NCBI RefSeq assembly: GCF_035987325.1
Contig: NZ_CP108488.1
Coordinates: 6,076,001-6,140,000 of the forward strand
DNA length: 64,000 bases
DNA from: Streptomyces sp. NBC_01244
GTDB taxonomy: Bacteria; Actinomycetota; Actinomycetes; Streptomycetales; Streptomycetaceae
Direction of reading: 5' to 3'
In this document: in pieces, positions 15,072-23,003 of the stretch
Layout: the number at the start of each line of letters is the position of its first letter
Numbering within the stretch: the stretch's first letter is position 1
The notes under the pieces: model-generated
Seen by the model: only the letters and a program-made list of their open reading frames with translations
Told to the model about the DNA's origin: nothing
The model's database searches: none
Program-made: the position numbers and the translations under genes

Positions 15072-15335
15072 GTGACCATGCGCGTGAACCTCACGGTCAA
15101 CGGCCGTACGAGAGAAGCGGATGACGTCCGGGAGGTGGTGACGGTCGAGGGACTGGCCGCCCACGCCGGGCAGCGTGTCGCGTACGGGGGTCGCGACACC
15201 GGCACGGTCGTGGGTGAGAACGGGAGCGGCAGCGGCAGCTGCACGGGCTACGAGAAGATCCCGGACGCGGTCCGGCCGGCCGCCGCCCGCCGGGCACGCC
15301 GGGAACACGAAGGACTCCAGGAAAGGGCGGTCTGA
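15072..15335 (+). pseudogene. Internally deleted xanthine dehydrogenase [2Fe-2S] subunit remnant
   Basis: An 87-codon open frame that begins like the small subunit of xanthine dehydrogenase (MRVNLTVNGRTREADDV) but jumps straight to REVVTVEGLA. Functional relatives have about 45 residues between these blocks, including the first cluster's four cysteines (CEQGECGSC type). It then runs through a degenerate Gly/Ser stretch and ends with SCTGYEKIPDAVRPAAAR, the normal C-terminal end, having also lost the GFCTPG part of the second cluster. Only one cysteine remains, so no [2Fe-2S] cluster can be bound. Expected length is about 170-200. It retains a good GGAAGGAG site and its stop is 2 bases before the molybdenum subunit, so translation may still serve coupling. 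Confidence 0.75.
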
Positions 15336-15337
15336 TC

Positions 15338-17728
15338 ATGACCGGCACCACCACCGGCATTCCCACCGAGGTCACCCAGGGCACCCGTACCAAGGGCGGC
15401 ATCGGAGAGTCGACGCTGCGCCCGGACGGCACCCTGAAGGTGACCGGCGAGTTCGCGTACTCCTCGGACATGTGGCACGAGGACATGCTGTGGGGCCAGG
15501 CCCTGCGGTCCACGGTCGCGCACGCCGAGATCCTGTCCATCGACGTCTCCGAGGCCCTGACCCTGCCCGGCGTGTACGCGGTCATGACCTACGAGGACCT
15601 GCCGACCCCGGTGAAGTACTACGGGATGGAGTTCCAGGACACTCCGGTCCTGGCGCACGGCAAGGTCCGCCACCACGGCGAGCCGGTCGCCCTGGTGGCC
15701 GCCGACCACCCGGAGACCGCCCGCCGCGCCGCCGCGAAGATCAAGATCGAGTACCGGGAGCTGCCGCTCGTCACGGACGAGGCCTCGGCGACCGCGCCCG
15801 ATGCCGTCCTCGTCCACGAGAACCGGGACGACCACCACTCCGGCCACGTCCCGCACCCGAACATCGTGCACCGCCAGCCCATCCTCCGCGGAGACGCGGC
15901 GGCGGCCCGGGAGCGCGCCGACGTCATCGTCACCGGCGAGTACACCTTCGGCATGCAGGACCAGGCCTTCCTCGGCCCCGAGTCCGGACTGGCCGTGCCC
16001 TGCGAGGACGGGGGAGTCGACCTGTACGTGGCCACCCAGTGGCTGCACTCGGACCTCAAGCAGATCGCCCCGGTCCTCGGCCTGCCCGAGGAGAAGGTCC
16101 GGATGACCATGGCCGGCGTCGGCGGCGCCTTCGGCGGCCGCGAGGACATCTCGATGCAGATCACCGCCAGTGTGCTCGCGCTGCGCACGGGCAAGCCGGT
16201 GAAGATGGTCTACAACCGCTTCGAGTCCTTCTTCGGGCACGTGCACCGCCACCCGGCGAAGCTGTACTACGAGCACGGCGCCACCCGCGACGGCAAGCTC
16301 ACGCACATGAAGTGCAAGATCGTGCTCGACGGCGGGGCCTACGCCTCGTCCACTGCCTCGGTCGTCGGGAACGCGGCCTCCCTCTCGGTCGGCCCGTACG
16401 TCATCGACGACGTGGACATCGAGGCGGTCGGCCTCTACACGAACAACCCGCCGTGCGGCGCGATGCGCGGTTTCGGCGCCGTCCAGGCCTGCTTCGCGTA
16501 CGAGGCCCAGATGGACAAGCTCGCGGCGAAACTGGGCATGGACCCGGTGGAGTTCCGCCGGCTCAACGCCATGGAGCAGGGCACGGTCATGCCCACCGGG
16601 CAGGTCGTGGAGGGCCCGGCCCCGGTCGCCGAACTGCTGCGCCGGGTCAAGGCCCGTCCGCTTCCGCCCGAGCGTCAGTGGGAGAGCGCCGACGGCGCGG
16701 CCGACGTGCGCGCGCTGCCGGGCGGTCTGTCGAACACCACGCACGGCGAGGGGGTCGTCCGGGGCGTCGGCTACGCCGTCGGCATCAAGAACGTCGGCTT
16801 CTCCGAGGGCTTCGACGACTACTCCACGGCCAAGGTGCGCCTGGAGGTCATCAACGGCGAGGCCGTCGCCCTGGTCCACACGGCCATGGCGGAGGTCGGC
16901 CAGGGCGGGATCACCATCCACGCGCAGATCGCCCGTACCGAACTCGGTGTCCAGCAGGTCACCATCCACCCCGCCGACACACAGGTGGGCTCGGCCGGTT
17001 CGACTTCGGCGGGCCGCCAGACGTACATGACCGGCGGATCCATCAAGAACTCCTGCGGGCTCGTCCGGGAGAAGGTCCTGGAGCTGGGACGGCGCAAGTT
17101 CGGCGCCGAGCACGCGGGGTGGGCCGGCGCCGGACTCCTCCTGGAGGACGGGAAGGTGATCACCGACGGGGGAGAGGTGCTCGCCGCCCTCGTGGACGTC
17201 CTGGAGGACGAGGTCGTGGAGATCGAGGCGGAGTGGCGCCACCGGCCCACCGAAGCCTTCGACCTGAGGACCGGTCAGGGCGACGGCCACGTCCAGTACT
17301 CCTTCGCCGCGCACCGCGCGGTCGTGGAGGTGGACACCGAGCTCGGACTCGTCAAGGTCGTGGAGCTGGCCACCGCCCAGGACGTGGGCAAGGCCCTCAA
17401 CCCGCTGTCCGTGGTCGGCCAGATCCAGGGCGGCACCGTCCAGGGCCTGGGCGTCGCGATCATGGAGGAGATCATCGTGGACCCGAAGACGGCGAAGGTG
17501 AAGAACCCCTCCTTCACGGACTACCTGCTCCCCACCATCCTCGACACGCCGACGCTCCCGGTCGACTACCTCGAGCTGGGCGACCCGCACTCCCCGTACG
17601 GGGTACGGGGCATCGGCGAGGCCCCGACCCTGTCGTCCACCCCGGCCGTCCTCGCGGCGATCCGCGCCGCGACCGGGCTGGAGCTGAACAAGACACCGGT
17701 GCGCCCGGAGCACCTGACCGGGTCCTGA
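15338..17728 (+). CDS. Xanthine dehydrogenase family molybdopterin-binding subunit
   Basis: 796 residues, full length for the catalytic subunit of xanthine dehydrogenase-type hydroxylases. It starts TKGGIGESTLRPDGTLKVTGEF, with aldehyde-oxidase a/b-hammerhead then Moco domains: GVGGAFGGRED (cofactor loop), NNPPCGAMRGFGAVQ, TAMAEVGQGG and the C-terminal YGVRGIGEAPT containing the conserved catalytic Glu. It would hydroxylate purines in the cytoplasm, passing electrons to [2Fe-2S] and FAD subunits. The first of these is a broken remnant and the second is absent here, so the enzyme is probably inactive or borrows partners from another locus. Start ATG 15338 directly follows the remnant's stop. 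Confidence 0.93.
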   Translation: MTGTTTGIPTEVTQGTRTKGGIGESTLRPDGTLKVTGEFAYSSDMWHEDMLWGQALRSTVAHAEILSIDVSEALTLPGVYAVMTYEDLPTPVKYYGMEFQDTPVLAHGKVRHHGEPVALVAADHPETARRAAAKIKIEYRELPLVTDEASATAPDAVLVHENRDDHHSGHVPHPNIVHRQPILRGDAAAARERADVIVTGEYTFGMQDQAFLGPESGLAVPCEDGGVDLYVATQWLHSDLKQIAPVLGLPEEKVRMTMAGVGGAFGGREDISMQITASVLALRTGKPVKMVYNRFESFFGHVHRHPAKLYYEHGATRDGKLTHMKCKIVLDGGAYASSTASVVGNAASLSVGPYVIDDVDIEAVGLYTNNPPCGAMRGFGAVQACFAYEAQMDKLAAKLGMDPVEFRRLNAMEQGTVMPTGQVVEGPAPVAELLRRVKARPLPPERQWESADGAADVRALPGGLSNTTHGEGVVRGVGYAVGIKNVGFSEGFDDYSTAKVRLEVINGEAVALVHTAMAEVGQGGITIHAQIARTELGVQQVTIHPADTQVGSAGSTSAGRQTYMTGGSIKNSCGLVREKVLELGRRKFGAEHAGWAGAGLLLEDGKVITDGGEVLAALVDVLEDEVVEIEAEWRHRPTEAFDLRTGQGDGHVQYSFAAHRAVVEVDTELGLVKVVELATAQDVGKALNPLSVVGQIQGGTVQGLGVAIMEEIIVDPKTAKVKNPSFTDYLLPTILDTPTLPVDYLELGDPHSPYGVRGIGEAPTLSSTPAVLAAIRAATGLELNKTPVRPEHLTGS

Positions 17729-17801
17729 CCAGGTCCTGACCGGCCGCCGCGGTCGCCGCCGCCGTCTCCGGAACACCCCGCAGATGGCCGGTGCTTCGGC
17801 T

Positions 17802-19733
17802 TCAGCGCGAGGCCAACCCGGCGGCAATGCCGGGTACTTCCCCCGACCGCGTCCCGCGCCGCCCCGTCCCGCGCCGCCCCGTTCGGCGGCGCAGGACGCG
17901 GGCCGCCGGCAGCAGGGTGCACAGGGCCGAGAGCACGGCGCAGACACCGGCGACCGCGCCCATCGGGAGCCAGGGGACGACCACCGGCGAGTCGACCCCG
18001 AGGACCGCGAGGGCGGCGCGCATGCCCGCCAGGTTGACCGCGGTGACCGCCGTCCCCAGGAGGGCGCCGACCGCGGCCGCCAGCAGGGATTCGGCCGTCG
18101 TCACCGCGAGTACCTGGCCGCGGGTGGCCCCGGCCAGCCGGAGCAGGCGCAGGTCGCCGCCCCGGTCGGAGGTGGCCATCAGCAGGGTGTTGGCCAGCGC
18201 GATCGCCGTGTAGACCAGGGCGATGCCCAGGACCAGGACGTAACCGAGCACCGTGAAGCGGTTCGTGCGCGGGTGCGTCGCCGTCAGCCACTCCTCCGTG
18301 GTGTGGGCCGTGGCCCCGTATCGGGCCGCCGTCTCGCGGACCGCCGCGGCCGCGGACGCGGGGGCCTTGACCTCGATGCGGGAGACCTTCGCGCCGGGCG
18401 CGTTGCGCGGGGTGACGTAGGCCCCGTTGTCGCCGGTGCCCGTCCGCATCACGGCGACGATGCGCAGCCGGGCCGCGGTGCCGTCCGCCAGCCACAGCGG
18501 TACCGAGTCCCCGACCCGGTGCTGCCACCACTCCTGCGTGACGATGATGCCGCCGTCGTCCAGGTCGGCGACCGAGCCCGCCACCACCGGCAGCCGGGAG
18601 ACCTCCGCCAGCGCCGCCGGGTCGACCGCGAAGGCCTCCGTCGGCACCTTCACGAACCCCTCCTCCAGCACCGTCAGCCGGGTGTCGGCCACCGCGAGGG
18701 CGCTCGCTCCCGGGACGCCGGCGAATCCCCGGCCCGCCGCCGGGTCCGGCAGCCGCCCGCCGGTCAGTACGTAGTCCGCGCCGGTCCGGGCCCGGGCCTC
18801 CACCGCCTTGGCATCCTTCAGGGTCCAGGCCGATCCCAGCAGCGATCCGGTCAGCGCCACCATCACCAGCACCGGCGCCGCCACCGCGGCCGTCCGGCGG
18901 ATCCCGGCGGAGGCGTTCGCCCGCACCAGCCGGCCCGCGTAGGAGGTCAGCCGCACCGGCACCCACATCAGGAGCCGTACGACGGGCCGTACGAGCACCG
19001 GAGCCAGCAGTCCGCACGCGGAGATCAGCAGCATCGGCTGCACGGTGTACGTCTTGCGCTTGAGCAGCGAACCCGGATCCGACCCGAGCCGCCACCCCAC
19101 GAAGCCGACCGCGCACAGCAGCAGCCCGCCCCCGACCACCCAGCGCCCCGGGGTCATGGGCCGCCCGTCGGTCACGGCCTCGCGCAACGCCTCCAGCGGA
19201 CCGACCCGGCCCGCCCGCCGGGAAGCGGCGTACGCCCCCGACAGCGCGACCAGTAGTCCCGTCCAGAACGCCGTGTGCAGCGGCCAGGTCTGGTTCCCGA
19301 TCGCGTACCCGGCGGGCGCCAGCCCCTGCGCCACCGTCCAGCGGGCCATCAGCGGGGCACCCTCCCGGCCCAGGACGAGCCCGGCCGCGGATCCGGCCAG
19401 CCCGACGGCCGCGGCCTCCGCCAGCACCAGGCGCCGCAGCTGCCCCGGCGTCGACCCGGCCAGCCGCAGCAGCCCCAGCTCGCGCCGCCGTGCGGCCACG
19501 GCGTACGAGAAGGTCGACGCCACGACGAACGCCGCCACGAACGAGCTCACCCCGCCCGCGGTGCCCAGCATGGAGTTGAGGCCCACGACCTCCGCACCCG
19601 CGGGCAGCGCCGCCGAAGCGGCGAGCCCCAGCCCCATGACGGTCATCAGCGCGACCCCCAGGGCCACCGCCACGAACGTCCCCACCTGTGTCATCCAGCG
19701 CCGCCGCAGCGACCTCAACGCGATCCTCAGCAT
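17802..19733 (-). CDS. FtsX-like ABC transporter permease without a local ATPase
   Basis: 643 residues with the duplicated FtsX/MacB permease layout: N-terminal LRSLRRRWMTQVGTFVAVALGV helix, three-helix FtsX module (about 95-200, RRRELGLLRLAGSTPGQLRR), a large external domain (about 290-480) and a second FtsX module (about 495-620, LRLLRLAGATRGQV). About ten TM helices. Such permeases act with an ATPase usually encoded just upstream, but the 112-bp upstream gap leads to an unrelated gene, so this one is orphaned. Its tail is Arg/Gly-rich with a repeated RRGTG. Convergent with the xanthine dehydrogenase gene. Confidence 0.88.
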   Translation of the reverse strand: MLRIALRSLRRRWMTQVGTFVAVALGVALMTVMGLGLAASAALPAGAEVVGLNSMLGTAGGVSSFVAAFVVASTFSYAVAARRRELGLLRLAGSTPGQLRRLVLAEAAAVGLAGSAAGLVLGREGAPLMARWTVAQGLAPAGYAIGNQTWPLHTAFWTGLLVALSGAYAASRRAGRVGPLEALREAVTDGRPMTPGRWVVGGGLLLCAVGFVGWRLGSDPGSLLKRKTYTVQPMLLISACGLLAPVLVRPVVRLLMWVPVRLTSYAGRLVRANASAGIRRTAAVAAPVLVMVALTGSLLGSAWTLKDAKAVEARARTGADYVLTGGRLPDPAAGRGFAGVPGASALAVADTRLTVLEEGFVKVPTEAFAVDPAALAEVSRLPVVAGSVADLDDGGIIVTQEWWQHRVGDSVPLWLADGTAARLRIVAVMRTGTGDNGAYVTPRNAPGAKVSRIEVKAPASAAAAVRETAARYGATAHTTEEWLTATHPRTNRFTVLGYVLVLGIALVYTAIALANTLLMATSDRGGDLRLLRLAGATRGQVLAVTTAESLLAAAVGALLGTAVTAVNLAGMRAALAVLGVDSPVVVPWLPMGAVAGVCAVLSALCTLLPAARVLRRRTGRRGTGRRGTRSGEVPGIAAGLASR

Positions 19734-19845
19734 GGTTCCCAGCCAACAGGCCGCGCGGCCCCCGGTCAGCGGGGCAGGGGCGAGCTTCGGGGGTATGGCC
19801 AGCCCTACCGCGCCGCCCGCTCCTCGATGCGGTCGCGCCGCCGGG

Positions 19846-20871
19846 TCAGAGCCCGCGGACCGAGGCGACCGTGAAGGCGGTCGGCGCGCCGGTGGAGGGC
19901 AGCACCCCGCCGTCCTTGTCGAACTGGGACCGCACCACCAGCGTCCGCCCCGGGACCCGGACCAGCGTGGTCGGGATCTGGAGCGAGGGGTCCGTGACGG
20001 TGCGGACCAGGCGGGCCCGGGTGCCGTCGGCCGACACCTGCCAGCGGCTCAGGGTGTTCCGCGTGTTCTGGGCCGCGCGCAGCACCCCGCCGGGCGCGAG
20101 GTCGAGGCCGTCGGCCGTCTTCAGGTCCCCGCCGGTCAGCGCCACGCGGGAGACCGCGCCGGAGACCGGGTCGATGCGGTACAGATCGCCGGCCGTCATG
20201 TCGACGGTGAGCAGGAACCGCCCGGCCGGGTCCGCGGTGATGCCGTTGAGGCTGAAGCTGCCCGCCGGGGACGGGGTGAGCCGCCCGCTCAGGTCGTAGG
20301 CGGCCCGCAACGGGCCGGAGCCGGCGGCGAGTTGCTCCGGGGTGACCCGGTAGACCACCGCGCGGACGCTGTCGGTGAGGTAGGCGGTGCCGTCCGGGGT
20401 GACGGCCAGGTCGTTGAGGAAGCGGGGCTCGCTCCCGGGTATCTCGAAGTGGGCCGTACGGGCCCCCGACCGGGTGTCGTAGACGGAGACGCCCGAGGTG
20501 GAGTCGGTCACCCAGAGTCGGCCGTGGCCGTCGACCCGCAGTCCGTTCGCGGTGTGGCGGCCGTCGGTGCCGGCGGGCAGGAAGACCTCCGCCGCGCGTC
20601 CGCCGGAGCGGGCCCGGTAGACGGTGCCGTCCTTGTAGGAGCCGACGTAGACCGTGCCGGTGCGGGGGTCGGCGGCTATGCCCTCCGGGAAGACCTGCGT
20701 GCCGGGGAGGGTGAAGGCCGTGGAGATGCCCGTACGGGCCCCCTGGCGATCGGGGCCGCCGGAGGCCGCGCCGCCGGAGGCCGTGGCGGCGGGGGCCGCG
20801 CCGAGGGTGAGGGCGGCGGTCAGGGTGAGCAGGGCGGCGGGCAGGAACTTCTTCGTCGAGCTCTTCGTCAT
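19846..20871 (-). CDS. Secreted SMP-30/gluconolactonase-like beta-propeller protein
   Basis: 341 residues: basic start, hydrophobic core and AATASG cleavage region (about 30-35), so likely secreted. The rest is propeller-like, with repeats of the kind FPEGIAADPRTGTVYVG, ANGLRVDGHGRLWVTD, LNDLAVTPDGTAYLTD, LNGITADPAGRFLLTVD and ADGLDLAPGGVLRAAQ. SMP-30/LRE proteins include lactonases; substrate here is unknown. It is divergent from a MarR regulator and has a near-consensus promoter with an operator inside it, so it is probably the MarR target. Confidence 0.85.
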   Translation of the reverse strand: MTKSSTKKFLPAALLTLTAALTLGAAPAATASGGAASGGPDRQGARTGISTAFTLPGTQVFPEGIAADPRTGTVYVGSYKDGTVYRARSGGRAAEVFLPAGTDGRHTANGLRVDGHGRLWVTDSTSGVSVYDTRSGARTAHFEIPGSEPRFLNDLAVTPDGTAYLTDSVRAVVYRVTPEQLAAGSGPLRAAYDLSGRLTPSPAGSFSLNGITADPAGRFLLTVDMTAGDLYRIDPVSGAVSRVALTGGDLKTADGLDLAPGGVLRAAQNTRNTLSRWQVSADGTRARLVRTVTDPSLQIPTTLVRVPGRTLVVRSQFDKDGGVLPSTGAPTAFTVASVRGL

Positions 20872-20901
20872 CGGACGTCCTCTTCTCTTTGTGTGAGCAC
20901 G

Positions 20902-20930
20902 AATCTAAGTTAGAGCTCTAATGCGTGCAA
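20902..20930 (-). promoter_or_regulatory. Sigma-70-type promoter of the SMP-30-like gene with an embedded palindrome
   Basis: On the minus strand, TTGCAC (20925-20930) and TAGATT (20902-20907) are separated by exactly 17 bases. The perfect 12-bp palindrome TTAGAGCTCTAA at 20910-20921 fills the spacer, so a bound repressor would block RNA polymerase. The site sits between the divergent MarR gene and its likely target. Confidence 0.7.
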
Positions 20931-20936
20931 GGGCTT

Positions 20937-20949
20937 TATGATGCGGGGA
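20937..20949 (+). promoter_or_regulatory. Putative leaderless promoter of the MarR gene
   Basis: TATGAT at 20937-20942 lies 6 bases before the ATG at 20949, matching the leaderless geometry seen elsewhere in the window. The palindrome at 20910-20921 covers the -35 position, so the regulator probably represses itself as well. Confidence 0.5.
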
Positions 20950-21386
20950 TGACTTCCATGCCGGCCGAGGAGCGCATCGGCTCCCACATCAAGCGCGCCG
21001 AGCAGGCGCTCCTCGGGGCCAAGAACACGGCGGTGAAGCCGGCCGCAGTAACGGTTCCGCAGTACGCCGCCCTGCTCTGGCTCGCCGAGAAGCCCGGGAT
21101 CTCCGCCGCCTCGCTCGCCCGCCTGTGCGGGGTGACGCCGCCGACCATGAACACCGTGCTGAAGAACCTCTCGGAGCGCGGCCTCATCGAGCGGACCCCG
21201 CACGAACTGCACCGCAACGTGTTGGAGACCCGGCTCACCGAGGAGGGGCGCTCGGTGATGGAGCTGGCCGACGCGGGGGCGGTGGCGGTGGAGCGGGCGC
21301 TGGCCGCCGAGTTGAGCGGTGAGGAGCGGAAGCTGCTGATCGAACTGCTCGGGCGGTGCGCGGGGGTCCTCGACGCACTGAAGTGA
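20949..21386 (+). CDS. MarR-family transcriptional regulator
   Basis: 145 residues with the MarR winged helix: TVPQYAALLWLAEKPGISAASLARLCGVTP, recognition helix TMNTVLKNLSERGLIERT and a wing ending ETRLTEEG. A dimerisation helix follows. Start ATG 20949 fits the leaderless -10 box and the usual N-terminus; a GTG 24 bases upstream is in frame but would leave no promoter room. Likely binds the TTAGAGCTCTAA operator shared with the divergent SMP-30-like gene. The inducer is unknown. Confidence 0.9.
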   Translation: MTSMPAEERIGSHIKRAEQALLGAKNTAVKPAAVTVPQYAALLWLAEKPGISAASLARLCGVTPPTMNTVLKNLSERGLIERTPHELHRNVLETRLTEEGRSVMELADAGAVAVERALAAELSGEERKLLIELLGRCAGVLDALK

Positions 21387-21517
21387 GGCGCCCGGAATTC
21401 GGATCATGATTTTGCGCTGATTTGGAACTTTCCGGGGGATTCACACATCAGGACTAGGGGGATCCCAGTCCCTTCTGTCCCGCCGGGGGGCAGTCATGAC
21501 CGTTCGGAGCGAAGTTC

Positions 21518-22804
21518 GTGCACCAGGACCCGCAGCGCCCGCGGCCCGATGATCAGCCGTACCAGTCCCACCCGACGCACCAGCCGTACCCGCCGTACCA
21601 GCAGGACCTGTCGTACCAACCCGATGGCCGGCCCGCGTACGGCAACGAGGCGTACGTCCCCCCGCACATATCCGAGCCCCCGCACATACCCGAGCCCCCG
21701 CGCACGCCCGAGCCCCCGCGCCGCTCCCGCCGCGCCCGCTCCCGCCGCCTGCCGTGGATCGGCGCGGCCATGGCCTTCGTGCTCCTCCTCGGCGGCGGTG
21801 GCTTCGCCGCCTGGAAGCTGGACTGGTTCTCCGGCAACGGCTCCTCGGTGAGCTTCGGCACGACCCCGCCCTCCGCCGACACCGGAGCGGCGCAGGGCAG
21901 CCCGGGCAAGGCCTCCGCGAGCCCGCCCGCGCCGACCGGCGACCCGGACGTACAGCTCGCGACCGGCCCGGCCTCCGCGTTCAAGCAGACCGCCAAGCTC
22001 GACGACGGCACGATCATCGCCAAGACCCGCCTCAAGGGCGCCAAGTCCGGCTTCGAGGGCGACGTCTGGGTGTGGACGCCGAAGGAGTACGGCGAGGCGA
22101 AGTACGCCAAGAGCGGCTTCCCGGTGCTCATCGCGCTCCCCGGCGGCAACGGCTTCCCGGACAACTACTGGGCCGACCGCAGCCTCGGCCTCCAGAAGGC
22201 CATCAGTGAAGGCGTCAAGGCCGGCACCAGCCTCCCGTTCATCGTGATCATGCCGGTGCTCAACCCGGACCCGAAGTACTACTACGACGGCTCCGATATC
22301 CCCGGGAAGCCCAAGATGGGCACCTGGATCGCCGAGGACGTCCCGGACTTCACCCGCGCCAACTTCCGTACGTACAAGTCCCGCGACGGCTGGGCCTTCA
22401 TGGGCTCCTCCTCCGGCGCCTTCGTCGGCATGAAGCAGGTCCTCCAGCACCCGGACAAGTTCAAGGCCGTGATCGCCAGCGGCGGCGAGATCGTCCCCGA
22501 CTCGCCGTTCTGGAAGGGCCACCAGGCGGAAATGGACGCGAACAACCCCGAGAAGCTCGCCCAGAAGCTGATCGACACGGGCGGCCCCGAGGTCTACATC
22601 AACTTCCAGATCGGGACCAAGGAGAGCGGCAAGGAGCGCATGACGCAGTTCCGGCAGAAGTACGCCAAGGGCCCGGTCAAGATGACCATCCGCGACATCC
22701 AGAACGGCGAGCACAACGGCTGGCACTACGTGCGCGGCATGAAGGAAGGCTCGCTGGAGTGGGTCAGCAAGGTGCTCAAGGGGCCGAAGCCCGAGGCGGG
22801 CTGA
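21518..22804 (+). CDS. Membrane-anchored esterase, alpha/beta hydrolase (copy 1)
   Basis: 428 residues: a Pro/Tyr/Gln-rich cytosolic N-terminus with PHIPEP-type repeats (about 1-70), one TM helix (about 80-100), a low-complexity linker, then a PF00756-type esterase domain (about 150-420). Visible motifs are GDVWVWTPKEY, VLIALPGGNGFP (oxyanion region) and FMGSSSGAFVG with the nucleophile serine at about 298. The late NGEHNGWHY supplies the likely His. The active site would face outside. Such domains act as feruloyl/acyl esterases or mycolyltransferase-like enzymes; the substrate is unknown. GTG start, GGAG 8 bases upstream. A close paralogue follows. Confidence 0.88.
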   Translation: MHQDPQRPRPDDQPYQSHPTHQPYPPYQQDLSYQPDGRPAYGNEAYVPPHISEPPHIPEPPRTPEPPRRSRRARSRRLPWIGAAMAFVLLLGGGGFAAWKLDWFSGNGSSVSFGTTPPSADTGAAQGSPGKASASPPAPTGDPDVQLATGPASAFKQTAKLDDGTIIAKTRLKGAKSGFEGDVWVWTPKEYGEAKYAKSGFPVLIALPGGNGFPDNYWADRSLGLQKAISEGVKAGTSLPFIVIMPVLNPDPKYYYDGSDIPGKPKMGTWIAEDVPDFTRANFRTYKSRDGWAFMGSSSGAFVGMKQVLQHPDKFKAVIASGGEIVPDSPFWKGHQAEMDANNPEKLAQKLIDTGGPEVYINFQIGTKESGKERMTQFRQKYAKGPVKMTIRDIQNGEHNGWHYVRGMKEGSLEWVSKVLKGPKPEAG

Positions 22805-22870
22805 CCTCGATCGGACGCACCCGCGCGGGGGAGCGGCGCCCGCGCGCACCGCGTACGGCGCGCTTCCCCC

Positions 22871-22888
22871 ACGTGGCGCTCGCCACGT
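22871..22888. promoter_or_regulatory. Near-perfect palindrome between the two esterase genes
   Basis: ACGTGGCG and CGCCACGT (22871-22878, 22881-22888) are complementary around a 2-base centre. It lies 67 bp after copy 1 and 116 bp before copy 2, and could be an operator or a weak terminator. The rest of the gap shows a small inverted pair GGACC/GGTCC near 22948 and the GGAGAAGGAACGGG region before the GTG. Confidence 0.35.
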
Positions 22889-23003
22889 CCACCCGTCCCA
22901 GGCAACCCATCCGGTCGTTCATACCTCTGTTAGGGATGTAAGGGGGACCAAACGGTCCAACCCGCGCTCCCGGAGGGCGCCGGAGAAGGAACGGGAACGA
23001 GCC

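Noticed and set aside
15072..15335. Remnant read as a genuine small novel protein
   Set aside because: Both ends are recognisable [2Fe-2S] subunit sequence and its place before the Mo subunit is fixed, so a deletion product is the simpler explanation.
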